A stretch of 37,317 bases of DNA from Methylococcales bacterium (GCA_009692395.1 SHZG01000004.1:1-37317), one strand, 5' to 3'. Positions 8,439 through 16,914 are shown, numbered from the stretch's first letter. Numbers and translations are program-made. The notes: generated by a model from the letters alone, not told the origin.

Positions 8439-9533
8439 TTACTCTGCTTCAATCTGGCGCACACGCTGCGTCACACCACATACCAACGTATAAGGGATAG
8501 TATCGGCACATAACGCTATTTCTTCCACAGGCAAACCCTCACCCCATAACGTCACTGCATCACCTGCTTTAGCCGTGGATGCCACACCCAAATCAACGGT
8601 AATCATATCCATAGACACCCGCCCGATTAACGATACCCGTTGTCCATTCACTAGCACAGGCGTACCTGATTTAGCATAACGCGGATAACCATCCGCATAA
8701 CCAATCGCTACCACGCCTAAAATCGACTCTTGCTCACACAACCAACTGCCGCCATAACCCACCGTATCGCCTTTTTCGATAGGTTTAACAGCAATCAAGC
8801 GCGAATGTAAACTCATAATCGGTTTTAAACCCAGCTCTGCTCCCGTCACTTGGGCAAACGGTGAAATGCCATACAGCATAATGCCTGGCCGTACCCAATC
8901 GGTGCTTGCTTGCGACCATGCCAAAATACCCGCTGAATTAGCAATACTACGTTCATTGTTCGCATCTAACGGCAATGTAGCTAACGTCGCATTAAATAAA
9001 GCCAATTGCTTGCCCGTCATTGCATCGGCTTTATCATCGGCACTCGCTAAATGTGTCATGATGTTAATCGGCTGTTTAACAATTGAACACTGCATTAATC
9101 GCGCATAAACAGCCTGCAAATCCGCCGCTTTAAAACCTAAACGATTCATGCCCGTATCGAATTTTAACCATACCGCTATTTTTTGTTGCTCAGTTCGCGC
9201 ATCAAAAATAGCCAACTGCGACCATGAATGCACCACTGCATCCAAGCCATTCGCTAATAATTCATCCAATTCGTCGGTACAAGTAAAACCCTCTAACACT
9301 GCAATTCGTTTTTGTACGCCTGCTCGTCGCAAACGCACACCTTCATCAACACGCGCCACTGCAAAACCATCAACCTCGTTTGCTAAGGCATGAGCGAGGC
9401 GCAACGCACCATGCCCATACGCATTGGCTTTAATCACTGCCATAATCTTGGCATCGGGCGCACAATCGCGCACTTTTTGCAGATTATGACTTACTGCTGC
9501 CATATTCAACACTGCGTAAGCTGCTGGAATCAC
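8439..9533 (-). CDS. alr: Alanine racemase
   Basis: PLP enzyme that makes D-alanine for peptidoglycan. The PLP-lysine motif VIKANAYGHGA contains Lys35. Other signatures are MTHLASAD, NSAGILAW, VRPGIMLYGISPF, VGYGGSW and SLIGRVSMDMITVDLG. The length of 364 residues is typical. The start codon is GTG at 9533-9531 and overlaps the dnaB TGA by four bases, giving the frequent dnaB-alr pairing and likely translational coupling. The gene converges with rapZ without any spacer: the two stops abut at 8438/8439. Confidence 0.95.
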   Translation of the reverse strand: MIPAAYAVLNMAAVSHNLQKVRDCAPDAKIMAVIKANAYGHGALRLAHALANEVDGFAVARVDEGVRLRRAGVQKRIAVLEGFTCTDELDELLANGLDAVVHSWSQLAIFDARTEQQKIAVWLKFDTGMNRLGFKAADLQAVYARLMQCSIVKQPINIMTHLASADDKADAMTGKQLALFNATLATLPLDANNERSIANSAGILAWSQASTDWVRPGIMLYGISPFAQVTGAELGLKPIMSLHSRLIAVKPIEKGDTVGYGGSWLCEQESILGVVAIGYADGYPRYAKSGTPVLVNGQRVSLIGRVSMDMITVDLGVASTAKAGDAVTLWGEGLPVEEIALCADTIPYTLVCGVTQRVRQIEAE

Positions 9534-10924
9534 TCATACTCCTCATGACTGTAAGACGACCCTGAGAAATTTTCAAAGCGGGTGTACTGTCCCAGAAAAG
9601 TTAAACGCACCGTTCCCAAAGGGCCATTACGCTGTTTACCAATAATCATTTCCGCAATGCCTTTATCAGGACTTTCAGGGTTATAAACCTCATCGCGATA
9701 CACAAACACAATCAAATCCGCGTCTTGCTCAATTGCCCCCGAATCACGCAAATCGGACATCACAGGGCGTTTATTCGGGCGTTGCTCCAGATTACGATTT
9801 AACTGTGATAACGCCACCACAGGCACATTCATTTCTTTCGCCAAGGCTTTTAAACCTCTGGAAATATCAGAAATTTGCTGCACGCGATTATCACCGCTAC
9901 TGGGCGACTGCATGAGCTGCAAATAATCCACCACAATTAAACCCAGCTGTCCATGTTCACGCGCCACACGCCGCGCTCTTGCGCGTAATTCAGTTGGGCT
10001 TAACGCAGGCGTATCATCAATAAATAATTTGGTATTTGCCAATAAACTAATCGCTGACGTTAACCGTGGCCAATCATCATCATCCAGCTTGCCCGTTCTG
10101 ACTTTATGTTGATCAATACGCCCTAAAGACGACATCATCCGCATTGCTAAAGAATCCCCTGGCATTTCCATACTGAACACTAACACAGGCTTATCGCTTT
10201 TTAACGCCACGTTTTCTGCCATGTTCATGGCTATTGTGGTTTTACCCATTGAAGGCCGACCCGCAACAATAATTAGATCTGATTGTTGCAAACCTGAGGT
10301 GAGTTCATCAAAATCGGTAAAGCCTGTACTTGCGCCTGTAATAGAGCCTTCTTGCCCATACAAGCGTTCGATTTTTTCAACTGTTTGCGCTAATAAGGTT
10401 TTAATCGCGACAAAACCGCCCTGCCCTTTTTGCCGTTGTTCAGCAATTTTAAAGACTTGCCGTTCAGCATTTTCTAGCAACTCAGCGGTTTCGCGTCCTT
10501 CGGTATTAAATGCTGAATTAGAAATTTCAGTGCCAACATGAATTAATTGCCGCAATACGGAACGGTCTTTCACAATTTTGGTATAGGCGAGAATATTGGC
10601 AGCCGTGGGGGTATCTTCGACTAACATAATCAAATAAGGTAAGCCGCCGATACTGTCGAGTTCACCGATATTACGCAAGGCATCCGACAGCGTAATAATG
10701 TCAAATGGCATTTGTTTTTCAGCCAAATCTTCGATGACGCGAAAAATTAACTGGTGATTACGCCGATAAAAATCAATCTCGACAATCTGATCGGCAACAC
10801 TGTCCCACGTTTGATTATCCATCATCAAACTCCCCAAAACTGACTGTTCAGCCTGCATGGAATTAGGCGGAACTTTTAGCTTATCAACTGAATAATCACG
10901 ATCCATTGAATAATTTTCGTACAT
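9530..10924 (-). CDS. dnaB: Replicative DNA helicase DnaB
   Basis: Hexameric 5'-3' helicase of the replication fork. The N-terminal DnaB domain begins at LKVPPNSMQAEQSVLGSLM (16-34), followed by the RecA-like motor with Walker A GRPSMGKT (222-229), Walker B LIVVDYLQLM, and the closing block DLRDSGAIEQDADLIVFVYRDEVY. At 464 residues it is full length with no intein. A second ATG at codon 7 is an alternative start. Upstream lies a palindromic repeat (10971-10997) and then the divergent mtaB. Confidence 0.97.
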   Translation of the reverse strand: MYENYSMDRDYSVDKLKVPPNSMQAEQSVLGSLMMDNQTWDSVADQIVEIDFYRRNHQLIFRVIEDLAEKQMPFDIITLSDALRNIGELDSIGGLPYLIMLVEDTPTAANILAYTKIVKDRSVLRQLIHVGTEISNSAFNTEGRETAELLENAERQVFKIAEQRQKGQGGFVAIKTLLAQTVEKIERLYGQEGSITGASTGFTDFDELTSGLQQSDLIIVAGRPSMGKTTIAMNMAENVALKSDKPVLVFSMEMPGDSLAMRMMSSLGRIDQHKVRTGKLDDDDWPRLTSAISLLANTKLFIDDTPALSPTELRARARRVAREHGQLGLIVVDYLQLMQSPSSGDNRVQQISDISRGLKALAKEMNVPVVALSQLNRNLEQRPNKRPVMSDLRDSGAIEQDADLIVFVYRDEVYNPESPDKGIAEMIIGKQRNGPLGTVRLTFLGQYTRFENFSGSSYSHEEYE

Positions 10925-10970
10925 TATGAATTACAGAGTAAAAACGGCTTGCCATTTAACACAGAACAAC

Positions 10971-10997
10971 CCTGACAGGTTTTATAAACCCGTTAGG
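10971..10997. repeat. Short palindrome in the dnaB-mtaB divergent region
   Basis: Twelve bases, CCTGACAGGTTT, pair with AAACCCGTTAGG across a 3-base loop, with one mismatch and one G-U. It resembles the other AGGTTT-centred palindromes of this window (31695, 37097) but has different arms, so I treat it as a relative at most. Confidence 0.55.
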
Positions 10998-11090
10998 TTT
11001 CTGTAATTGGTCGCCTTAAAAACAAGTCATGATAGCGTAAATTTAAGGTAATTGTTAAAAACAACTCATCGGTACACGCACAAAAAAAGC

Positions 11091-11096
11091 TATAAT
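11091..11096 (+). promoter_or_regulatory. Candidate -10 element for mtaB
   Basis: A perfect TATAAT lies 25 bases before the ATG at 11122. If used, transcription starts near 11103, which excludes the ATG at 11095 as start codon because it overlaps this box. The -35 is poor. The 15 bases 11089-11103 recur exactly at 24400-24414 before yajR. Confidence 0.45.
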
Positions 11097-11121
11097 GAAC
11101 CCCTTTTTTTGTCTTAACATC

Positions 11122-12411
11122 ATGCTAGTACACCTTAAAACCCTAGGCTGCCGCCTTAATGAAGCCGAATTAGAAACGTGGGCGCAAGCCTTTCAACAAG
11201 CAGGGCATTCCATCACTCAGCAAGCCGAAGCGGCTAACCTGATTGTGCTTAACTCTTGTGCGGTCACAGGCGATGCGGCGCGGAAATCTCGCCAGTTAAT
11301 TCGCCGTATCCACCGTGATAATCCCACTGCTAAATTAGTCGTCAGTGGCTGTTATGCGACCTTGCATCAACAAGAAGCGGAGTCATTATTAGGCGTAGAT
11401 TTGGTGGTGAGCAATAAAGACAAAGATCAGTTAGTCGAACAAGCCATCACCGAATTGAACATGAACACCATGCCTGCTATGTCCACCGAACCAGCGGAAA
11501 TTTCGTTGTTCACGCGGGGCAGACAACGCGCATTCGTTAAAGTCCAAGATGGCTGCCGTTATCGCTGCACCTTTTGCATCGTGACCGTGGCGCGGGGTGA
11601 AGAGAACAGCCGTCCGATACAAGTCGTGATTGATGAAATTAACGCGCTATACAACCAAGGTATTCATGAAGTTATTTTAACGGGCGTACACTTAGGCGGT
11701 TATGGCAGTGACTTGGGTAATAATCTATCCGAATTAATTAAAGCTATTCTCGCTGATACCAATATTCCGCGTTTACGCTTAGGTTCATTAGAACCGTGGG
11801 AATTACCCGCTGATTTTTTTCAATTATTTGATAATCCGCGCCTCATGCCGCATTTACATCTCCCGTTACAAAGCGGTTCTGATACCGTGTTACGGCGGAT
11901 GGCGCGGCGGTGTAAAACTGACGAATTCGCGGCTATTGTCAATCAACTCCGCACACAAATTCCGCATTTTAATATCACCACCGATATTATCGTCGGCTTT
12001 CCTGCGGAGAGTGAACAAGAATGGCAAGACAGTTTTGACACCGTGCAACGCATTGGTTTTGGTCATATTCATATTTTCACCTACTCACGACGTGAAGGTA
12101 CAAAAGCCGCGACCTTACCCGACCAACTCACCAACGACATTAAAAAACAACGTAGCCAACAACTGCACGAACTCGCAGACACCCTCAAACAACAGTTTTA
12201 TACTGCCAATATCGGCAATGAATTTCCTGTGTTATGGGAAGGTTATAGCGAACCCTTAGCCGATGGCAAACACCGTGTATTTGGTTATACGCCGAATTAT
12301 TTGCGTGTCGCTTGTGTGTTAGATGCCGCTATCAGCGTTGAAAATCAAACCATTAACACACGCTTAACCGCAGTGGCAGATGGCGTTATCATTGGTGAAT
12401 TAGTGCAGTAA
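11122..12411 (+). CDS. mtaB: tRNA (N6-threonylcarbamoyladenosine-37) methylthiotransferase
   Basis: Radical-SAM methylthiotransferase that converts t6A37 to ms2t6A37 in tRNAs reading ANN codons. Numbering from the ATG at 11122, the N-terminal UPF0004 domain has cluster cysteines Cys10 (LKTLGCRLNEAE), Cys46 (LNSCAVTGDA) and Cys77 (VSGCYAT). The radical-SAM CxxxCxxC is Cys145, Cys149 and Cys152 (DGCRYRCTFCIV). A TRAM-like domain ends the protein. GCRLNEAE rather than the MiaB GCQMNEYD, together with the MtaB-type RYRCTFCIV, points to MtaB over MiaB or RimO. An upstream in-frame ATG at 11095 would add nine residues but overlaps the likely -10. The length is 429 residues. Confidence 0.88.
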   Translation: MLVHLKTLGCRLNEAELETWAQAFQQAGHSITQQAEAANLIVLNSCAVTGDAARKSRQLIRRIHRDNPTAKLVVSGCYATLHQQEAESLLGVDLVVSNKDKDQLVEQAITELNMNTMPAMSTEPAEISLFTRGRQRAFVKVQDGCRYRCTFCIVTVARGEENSRPIQVVIDEINALYNQGIHEVILTGVHLGGYGSDLGNNLSELIKAILADTNIPRLRLGSLEPWELPADFFQLFDNPRLMPHLHLPLQSGSDTVLRRMARRCKTDEFAAIVNQLRTQIPHFNITTDIIVGFPAESEQEWQDSFDTVQRIGFGHIHIFTYSRREGTKAATLPDQLTNDIKKQRSQQLHELADTLKQQFYTANIGNEFPVLWEGYSEPLADGKHRVFGYTPNYLRVACVLDAAISVENQTINTRLTAVADGVIIGELVQ

Positions 12412-12419
12412 TCGCAGGT

Positions 12420-12449
12420 AAAAAAGCCCATCATTGCAACTGATGGGCT
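12420..12449 (-). terminator. Intrinsic terminator of the 12468-12983 gene
   Basis: A 9-bp perfect stem (AGCCCATCA / TGATGGGCT, loop of 7) is followed, on the minus strand, by TTTTTT. It lies 19 bases past the stop of the minus-strand gene and 9 past the mtaB stop; on the plus strand no T-run follows, so it acts mainly leftwards. Confidence 0.75.
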
Positions 12450-12467
12450 GGGATTATCGTGACCGTT

Positions 12468-12983
12468 TTATTCTGCGGGTGTTAAATGATGCTGTTTGTG
12501 TTCATCTATCACTTGGTTGCCGTGTTCCTTCTCCTGAGCATCAAACCACTCATGCAGAGCTTGCGCAAACTGAGGATATTCAGTTGTGTAATGAATTTGC
12601 ACACCTTTGGGTAAGGCTTTATATTCAAATTTTATATCGAATGGCTTTGCTAGTTTTAACTGCGCAAGACCTGCCATATCCGCACCGTGTATACGTTCAG
12701 TTTCAGAAAAATCACCTTTACTGAAATCATTACTTAGTTTAAGTAGATGCGCCTGAATTAATTTTATTTGCTCGGTATTATCGGCTGATTTAACGACGAT
12801 ATGCTGCACACCGCCATGCACTGTTTTAGTAAACATCTGCACTGCTTGATCTACATTGTATGGTTCTACTTGTTTGCTACGTTGATACACCTCCTCAACG
12901 CGTGCAGGACTGACTTCTTCAACAGAAAATGCAGCGGTAGAAAACACCACCAACCCTGTCAATAATAAAGCGTAACGTTTCAT
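12468..12983 (-). CDS. Secreted protein of unknown function
   Basis: A 171-residue protein from the ATG at 12983 (an upstream in-frame ATG at 13010 would place charged residues before the signal peptide and is less likely). The signal peptide is about residues 1-20 (MKRYALLLTGLVVFSTAAFS), with no lipobox. The mature part contains DNTEQIKLIQAHLLKLSNDF, GDFSETERIHGADMAGL, a KALPKGVQIHYTTEYPQF segment and ALHEWFDAQEKEHG, with several histidines (HGG, IHG, HE, HG). Proteins with this pattern are sometimes labelled aspartate carbamoyltransferase in databases; nothing here resembles ATCase (no STRTR, no HPTQ), so I regard that label as wrong. Probably a periplasmic conserved hypothetical; the histidines could suggest metal binding, which is speculation. 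Confidence 0.75.
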   Translation of the reverse strand: MKRYALLLTGLVVFSTAAFSVEEVSPARVEEVYQRSKQVEPYNVDQAVQMFTKTVHGGVQHIVVKSADNTEQIKLIQAHLLKLSNDFSKGDFSETERIHGADMAGLAQLKLAKPFDIKFEYKALPKGVQIHYTTEYPQFAQALHEWFDAQEKEHGNQVIDEHKQHHLTPAE

Positions 12984-13081
12984 AATCGTATTCCTCGTTT
13001 CTTCGTGCATGACAACAACAGATAATCCATTGAAAGACTACAACCCATGAAAACTAAGTAGCACACAAAAGACTATCCGAC

Positions 13082-13136
13082 TACCATTAATATAGGCGTA
13101 TTAATTTCACTACTCAAGGTGAAATTTATAATGGTA
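13082..13136. repeat. Nested fold-back sequence
   Basis: An outer arm TACCATTA (13082-13089) pairs with TAATGGTA (13129-13136), and an inner arm AATTTCAC (13103-13110) pairs with GTGAAATT (13119-13126). It lies in the 309-base gap between the divergent secreted-protein gene and the J-domain gene. Other than this and the REP-like palindrome next to it, I see nothing in that gap. Confidence 0.4.
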
Positions 13137-13166
13137 TAGATAACGCAGTATAAATTGATTATAAAA

Positions 13167-13225
13167 CCGTTCGCCCTGAGCTTGTCGAAGGGCTATAGTG
13201 GTTCGACAGGCTCACCACGAACGAC
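13167..13225. repeat. REP-like palindrome (TGAGCTTGTCGAA type)
   Basis: Two inverted modules face each other: CCCTGAGCTTGTCGAAGGG at 13174-13192 and GGTTCGACAGGCTCACC at 13199-13215, enclosed by CGTTCG/CGAACG at about 13168-13173 and 13218-13223. The TGAGCTTGTCGAA core is an abundant intergenic palindrome in many environmental bacterial genomes (general knowledge). A second, rearranged copy of the core is at 22232-22263. Confidence 0.7.
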
Positions 13226-13292
13226 ATCATTTTATTGTGCTTTGGCTATAGCATTGTCCGACAAACCACCAATATAACTATCAGAAAGTTTT

Positions 13293-13853
13293 ATGAATGA
13301 CGATAACCTAGATTTTTATGAAATCCTTGAGATAAGTTCAAATGCCAGTCAAGATACGATTGATAGAATGTTTCGTTTTTTAGCCCAGCGTTATTATCCT
13401 GATCGCCATGAAACGGGTGATGCTATCAAATTTGATCAAATTGTTAAGGCTCATGACACCTTGAGGGACCTTGAAAAGCGTACTGCTTATGACATCAAGC
13501 ATAAGAAAAATTCAGAATATCATTGGAATTTGGTTTAAGAGGCGGGTGATACGGACGGTTTTGAAAACGATGAGAGTATTCAAGCAAGGGTTCTGTCAGT
13601 TATGTATATCAAACGCAAACGTGATATGTCTCATCCAGGCATTGGTAATATGCTGCTTGAGCGTTTAATTGGTTGCCCAGAAGAAATACTGGAATTTCAT
13701 CTGTGGTATTTAAGGGAAAAAGGCTGGGTTACACGCATGGAAGACGGTTTACTGGCGATTACCGCAGCAGGCGTTGATAAAGCACTAGCCAATCATCATG
13801 CAGGTGGGGCAAACAAATCAATCACCGACCAGCATAATGTCATTCATTTGTGA
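13293..13853 (+). pseudogene. J-domain / winged-helix protein, interrupted by one in-frame stop
   Basis: The frame starts with a J domain (DFYEILEISSNASQDTIDRMFR...) and ends with a conserved C-terminal module (SHPGIGNMLLERLIG, then LEFHLWYLREKGWV) that in intact relatives follows the J domain in a single protein of about 190 residues. Both parts lie in one reading frame, separated only by TAA at 13536-13538 (codon 82), with sensible coding sequence on either side (WNLV-stop-EAGDTDGFENDESIQARVLSVMYIKRKRD). The J-domain HPD triad reads YPD (Tyr-Pro-Asp), which would normally abolish DnaK stimulation, so decay or a changed role seems established. An independent start at 13602 could express the C-terminal half, but the simple reading is a nonsense-disrupted gene. 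Confidence 0.75.
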
Positions 13854-13905
13854 TGCTTAAGGCATTAACATCCGCTCCACTCAACACGCGTATCGAGAAA
13901 AAACC

Positions 13906-14220
13906 ATGATAAAGTCTTTAATCCTCGCACTATTAGCATTCAGTATTGCACCCATCGCAACTGCTAGCGATGCAGAAATATCCTGCCGTAAAGAACTGGG
14001 TAAAAAGGTAGCGGCTGTCTATGTACAGCAGTGCATTGAAATTTCTCCTGCATCCCATCCACCTTGCAATGACCAGAATGCTTGCTCACTCATCATGGAC
14101 GAAATCAAGCGTGGCTGTGAGTTTGCAAAGAATACTGAAGGCGGAAACCTTCCAGAGTTTTGTAATGAACACATTACGCGGTTTCACTTAAGCGTAACCT
14201 ATCCATGTATAATGCGGTGA
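13906..14220 (+). CDS. Small secreted cysteine-rich protein, function unknown
   Basis: A 104-residue product with a clear signal peptide (MIKSLILALLAFSIAPIATA, cleavage near 20/21) and seven cysteines in the mature part (27, 43, 54, 60, 71, 86, 101). The pattern CIEISPASHPPCNDQNACSLI followed by DEIKRGC suggests a disulfide-stabilised periplasmic protein; I recognise the pattern as that of a conserved hypothetical, without an assigned function. It begins 52 bases after the broken J-domain gene and ends 27 before the broken carbamoyltransferase gene. The odd number of cysteines leaves one potentially unpaired, or the C-terminus may be altered. Confidence 0.65.
   Translation: MIKSLILALLAFSIAPIATASDAEISCRKELGKKVAAVYVQQCIEISPASHPPCNDQNACSLIMDEIKRGCEFAKNTEGGNLPEFCNEHITRFHLSVTYPCIMR
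14208..14213 (+). promoter_or_regulatory. Possible -10 element before the carbamoyltransferase gene
   Basis: TATAAT 34 bases before the ATG at 14248, inside the last codons of the small secreted protein gene. No convincing -35 is spaced correctly (nearest TTCACT, 19 bases upstream). Confidence 0.3.
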
Positions 14221-14247
14221 TGTTAGTTACTATTAGGGTATTTGTTT

Positions 14248-15936
14248 ATGATAATTCTCGGTATTAATGATGTGGGTCATCATAATTCCGCCGCATCAAT
14301 TGTTGTTGATGGTCAATTGGTCGCCTCTATTGAAGAGGAGCGCATTTCACGCATTAAAATGGATAACGCTTATCCGCATCAAGCGATTGCTGAGGCGTTA
14401 GCGATTGCAGGTATTACCGCTGAACAGGTGGATGTGGTGGCGTTGGCAGGTTTATCGCGCTGGGATCAAAAGCCTTATGTGGATACTTTATTCAAATACA
14501 TGGCGAAAGTTGCTAAACAAGAGCCTGATATTAAAAAGTTTTATTGGAATCAACAACCTGCGCGACTTACCCGCTTATTTAAACAACGTCAAAAACCTGC
14601 GGGTATCTTGGCTGATAAACCCACGAAAACCGTTGAGCATCATTTAGCCCATGCTGCATCGGCTTATTATGCGTCACCATTTGCCGATGAACGCGTGGGC
14701 GTTATTTCTTTGGATGGTGTGGGTGATTTTTCGTAGGGTTCGGTGTGGTTAGGTGAACACGGACAATTACAACAAGTTGAGTATTTACCGTATCTCAATA
14801 GTATCGGTTTGCTGTATTCAGCGGTGACGATTTATCTGGGTTTGAAAGCCACGCGCCACGAAGGTAAAGTGTTAGGTTTGGCAGCGTTTGGTAATCCAGA
14901 GCCGTTATTATCATGGTTATTCGCCCATACTAATCAGTCGGATTGGGCAAATTTGTTTGATGCTAAATTGGCGCGGATTGCCTTACAGTTTGCTAAAGAA
15001 ATCGGGCAATCAGCTCTTCGAGCATTGTGTGATGGCTTGAGTCAAGAAGACGTTGCCGCAGGCATTCAAGCCTATACCGAACACTTGATTTGCAACTGGA
15101 TACAACACCAAGCCCAGCAATTAAAACTCAGCAAATTAGCCTTAGCAGGCGGCGTATTTGCCAACGTTAAGTTAAATCAACGACTGTTAGCTTTGCCTGA
15201 AATTGATAATATTTATGTGCATCCAAATATGGGTGATGGTGGTTTGGCAACGGGTGCGGCTTACTAAGTCTATTCGCGCTTACAAAATGGTTTGACCCCA
15301 AAGTTACAACCGCACGTTTATTTAGGCACAGACATTAATCGAGAAAACGCGTTAGCTGCGTTAGAAAAATCAGGATTGGCTTACAGTGAACCTGAAAATT
15401 TATCTTATGCGGTGGCGAAGTTATTAGCCGCAGGTAAAGTAGTCGCAAGAGCGGCGGGGAAAATGAAATACGGCCCGCGTGCGTTGGGCAATCGCACAGT
15501 GATGGCTTCTTGTCAGGATAAAAAAATTAATCAATGGCTGAATGAAACATTTGCCCGCACCGAGTTTATGCCGTTCGCGCCTGTGATTATCGAAGAACAG
15601 GCGCAGGCGTATTTTCCTGATTGGCAAGAAAACCACGTTACAGCGCGGTTGATGACGCTGACTTATGATGCCTCACCCGTCGCGCAACAAAATATTCCAG
15701 CAGCGGTTCATGTCGATAATACCGCCAGACCACAAGTGATACGCCGCGTCGATAATCCTGCCTATTACGATATTATTAACGACTATTATCACTTAACAGG
15801 CGTTGCTAGTGTGATTAACACCAGCTTCAATATGCACGAAGAGCCGATTGTTCGCACGGCTGAAGAAGCCATTCAAGCATTTAAAGCGGCTCAGTTGGAC
15901 GCGCTTATTTTGGATGGTTTTTTAATCGAGCAATAA
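14248..15936 (+). pseudogene. NodU/CmcH-family carbamoyltransferase, two in-frame stops
   Basis: Carbamoyl-phosphate-dependent O-carbamoyltransferases of this family modify sugars, antibiotics or nodulation factors. One frame of 562 positions, the family's usual size, covers everything: GINDVGHHNSAASIV at the start, VEHHLAHAASAYYASPF (metal-binding histidines), SLDGVGDF, ATRHEGKVLGLAAFGNP, LALAGGVFANVKLN, then the YrdC-like half with GKMKYGPRALGNRT and NETFARTEFMPFAPVI. It is interrupted by TAG at 14734-14736 (codon 163) and TAA at 15265-15267 (codon 340), with no frameshift and with conserved sequence continuing directly after both. The TTG two codons earlier (14242) is less likely as start. 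Substrate cannot be told; no sugar or peptide synthesis genes adjoin. Either a recently killed gene, a sequence error, or readthrough; the first seems likeliest. Confidence 0.85.
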
Positions 15937-15943
15937 AACTGCG

Positions 15944-15974
15944 GGAGTACAAACCTAGGTTTGTATTCCTTTTC
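15944..15974 (+). terminator. Intrinsic terminator after the carbamoyltransferase gene
   Basis: A palindrome centred on CCTAGG (stem GGAGTACAAAC, closing with GTTTGTATTCC, one G-U) is followed by TTTTC on the plus strand. It lies 7 bases after the stop and reaches into the last codon of the convergent pip gene. Confidence 0.65.
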
Positions 15975-16914
15975 ATTGGCTTTCTGCAAAGTTATCAGTT
16001 GCCGAAACCAACGCGTTTATCATGTCATCACCTTGCGCAATATGCCCTGCATTCGGCAGAATAATATACTCCGCATGAGGCATGGCTAGCTGCAAACACA
16101 TTCCTGCTTCGATAGGGCAGACTAAATCCATGCGCCCATGAATAATCACGGTGGAAATGCTTGCTAATAAGTGGCAATTATCCAGAATCTGATTTTCCGC
16201 AATAAAATAACGATGCTTGGCATAATGCAGTTCCATTCGTGCTAGCTTGAGCATTTTTTCACTAACGTGTTCATCGCTAGGCTGATAATCATTGCCTAAA
16301 GCCACTTGCGCTCCCCATGCCAACCATTCTTTGGCAACTCGCCGCTGTGTGACTTCATCTTTATCCCAGAGCGCGTTATAACATTCCTGTACAAAATTAT
16401 TATGATTGGCATTAGGAATGCTATCAATCAACCGCTTCCATTGTTCAGGATAAATACGCCCTGCCCCATCTTTGGCAAACCAATTCAAATCAGCTTGCCG
16501 TGCTAAAAATACCGCACGAATAATCAAGCCCATGACTTTATCAGGATGCTGTTGTGCATACAATAACGCCAACGCCGCACCCCACGAACCACCGAACACC
16601 AGCCATTGCTTGATATTGAGTTGTGTGCGGATGCGCTCTAAATCTTCACATAAATCTTGGGTGGTATTTTTATCCAGCTCACCAAATGGTAATGATAAAC
16701 CGCAAGCACGTTGGTCTAGCAGAATAATATGATAACGTTCAGAATTAAAAAACTGGCGGTGATGCGGTTTAGTCCCTGAGCAAGGCCCACCATGTAAAAA
16801 AACCACAGGAATCCCGTCTGGATTGCCGCTTTGTTCAACATAAACACGGTGCTGACTACTTGTGTCGAGAAAAAAACTGTTAAAATGCTGGATTTCAGGG
16901 TAAAGAGTTTTCAT
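15973..16914 (-). CDS. pip: Proline iminopeptidase (alpha/beta hydrolase, S33)
   Basis: Cytoplasmic serine peptidase that releases N-terminal proline. The nucleophile elbow GGSWGAAL carries Ser110 (usual GGSWGSTL). The acid and base are Asp263 (HGRMDLVCP) and His291 (AGHIAQ). The oxyanion motif is HGGPCSG where the family nearly always has HGGPGxG, and DQRACGLSLP replaces DQRGCGRSxP; both deviations keep the fold but may alter activity. The length of 313 residues is typical. It is monocistronic and convergent with the carbamoyltransferase gene. In the 289 bases upstream (16915-17203) I see no further gene, only weak inverted repeats. Confidence 0.88.
   Translation of the reverse strand: MKTLYPEIQHFNSFFLDTSSQHRVYVEQSGNPDGIPVVFLHGGPCSGTKPHHRQFFNSERYHIILLDQRACGLSLPFGELDKNTTQDLCEDLERIRTQLNIKQWLVFGGSWGAALALLYAQQHPDKVMGLIIRAVFLARQADLNWFAKDGAGRIYPEQWKRLIDSIPNANHNNFVQECYNALWDKDEVTQRRVAKEWLAWGAQVALGNDYQPSDEHVSEKMLKLARMELHYAKHRYFIAENQILDNCHLLASISTVIIHGRMDLVCPIEAGMCLQLAMPHAEYIILPNAGHIAQGDDMINALVSATDNFAESQ

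Noticed and set aside
10925..11094. Replication origin or DnaA-box cluster near dnaB
   Set aside because: No TTATCCACA-type boxes or AT-rich unwinding repeats seen; only a single palindrome and a promoter-like -10.
11828..12259. A 143-codon plus-strand frame inside mtaB
   Set aside because: Out-of-frame shadow of the radical-SAM gene; no recognisable domain.
12434..12724. A 96-codon plus-strand frame opposite the secreted-protein gene
   Set aside because: Antisense to a gene with a clear signal peptide and terminator, and it starts inside that terminator hairpin.
13471..13668. Frame bridging the stop in the J-domain gene
   Set aside because: It is a different frame; the true continuation is in the original frame directly after TAA, so this is not a frameshift product.
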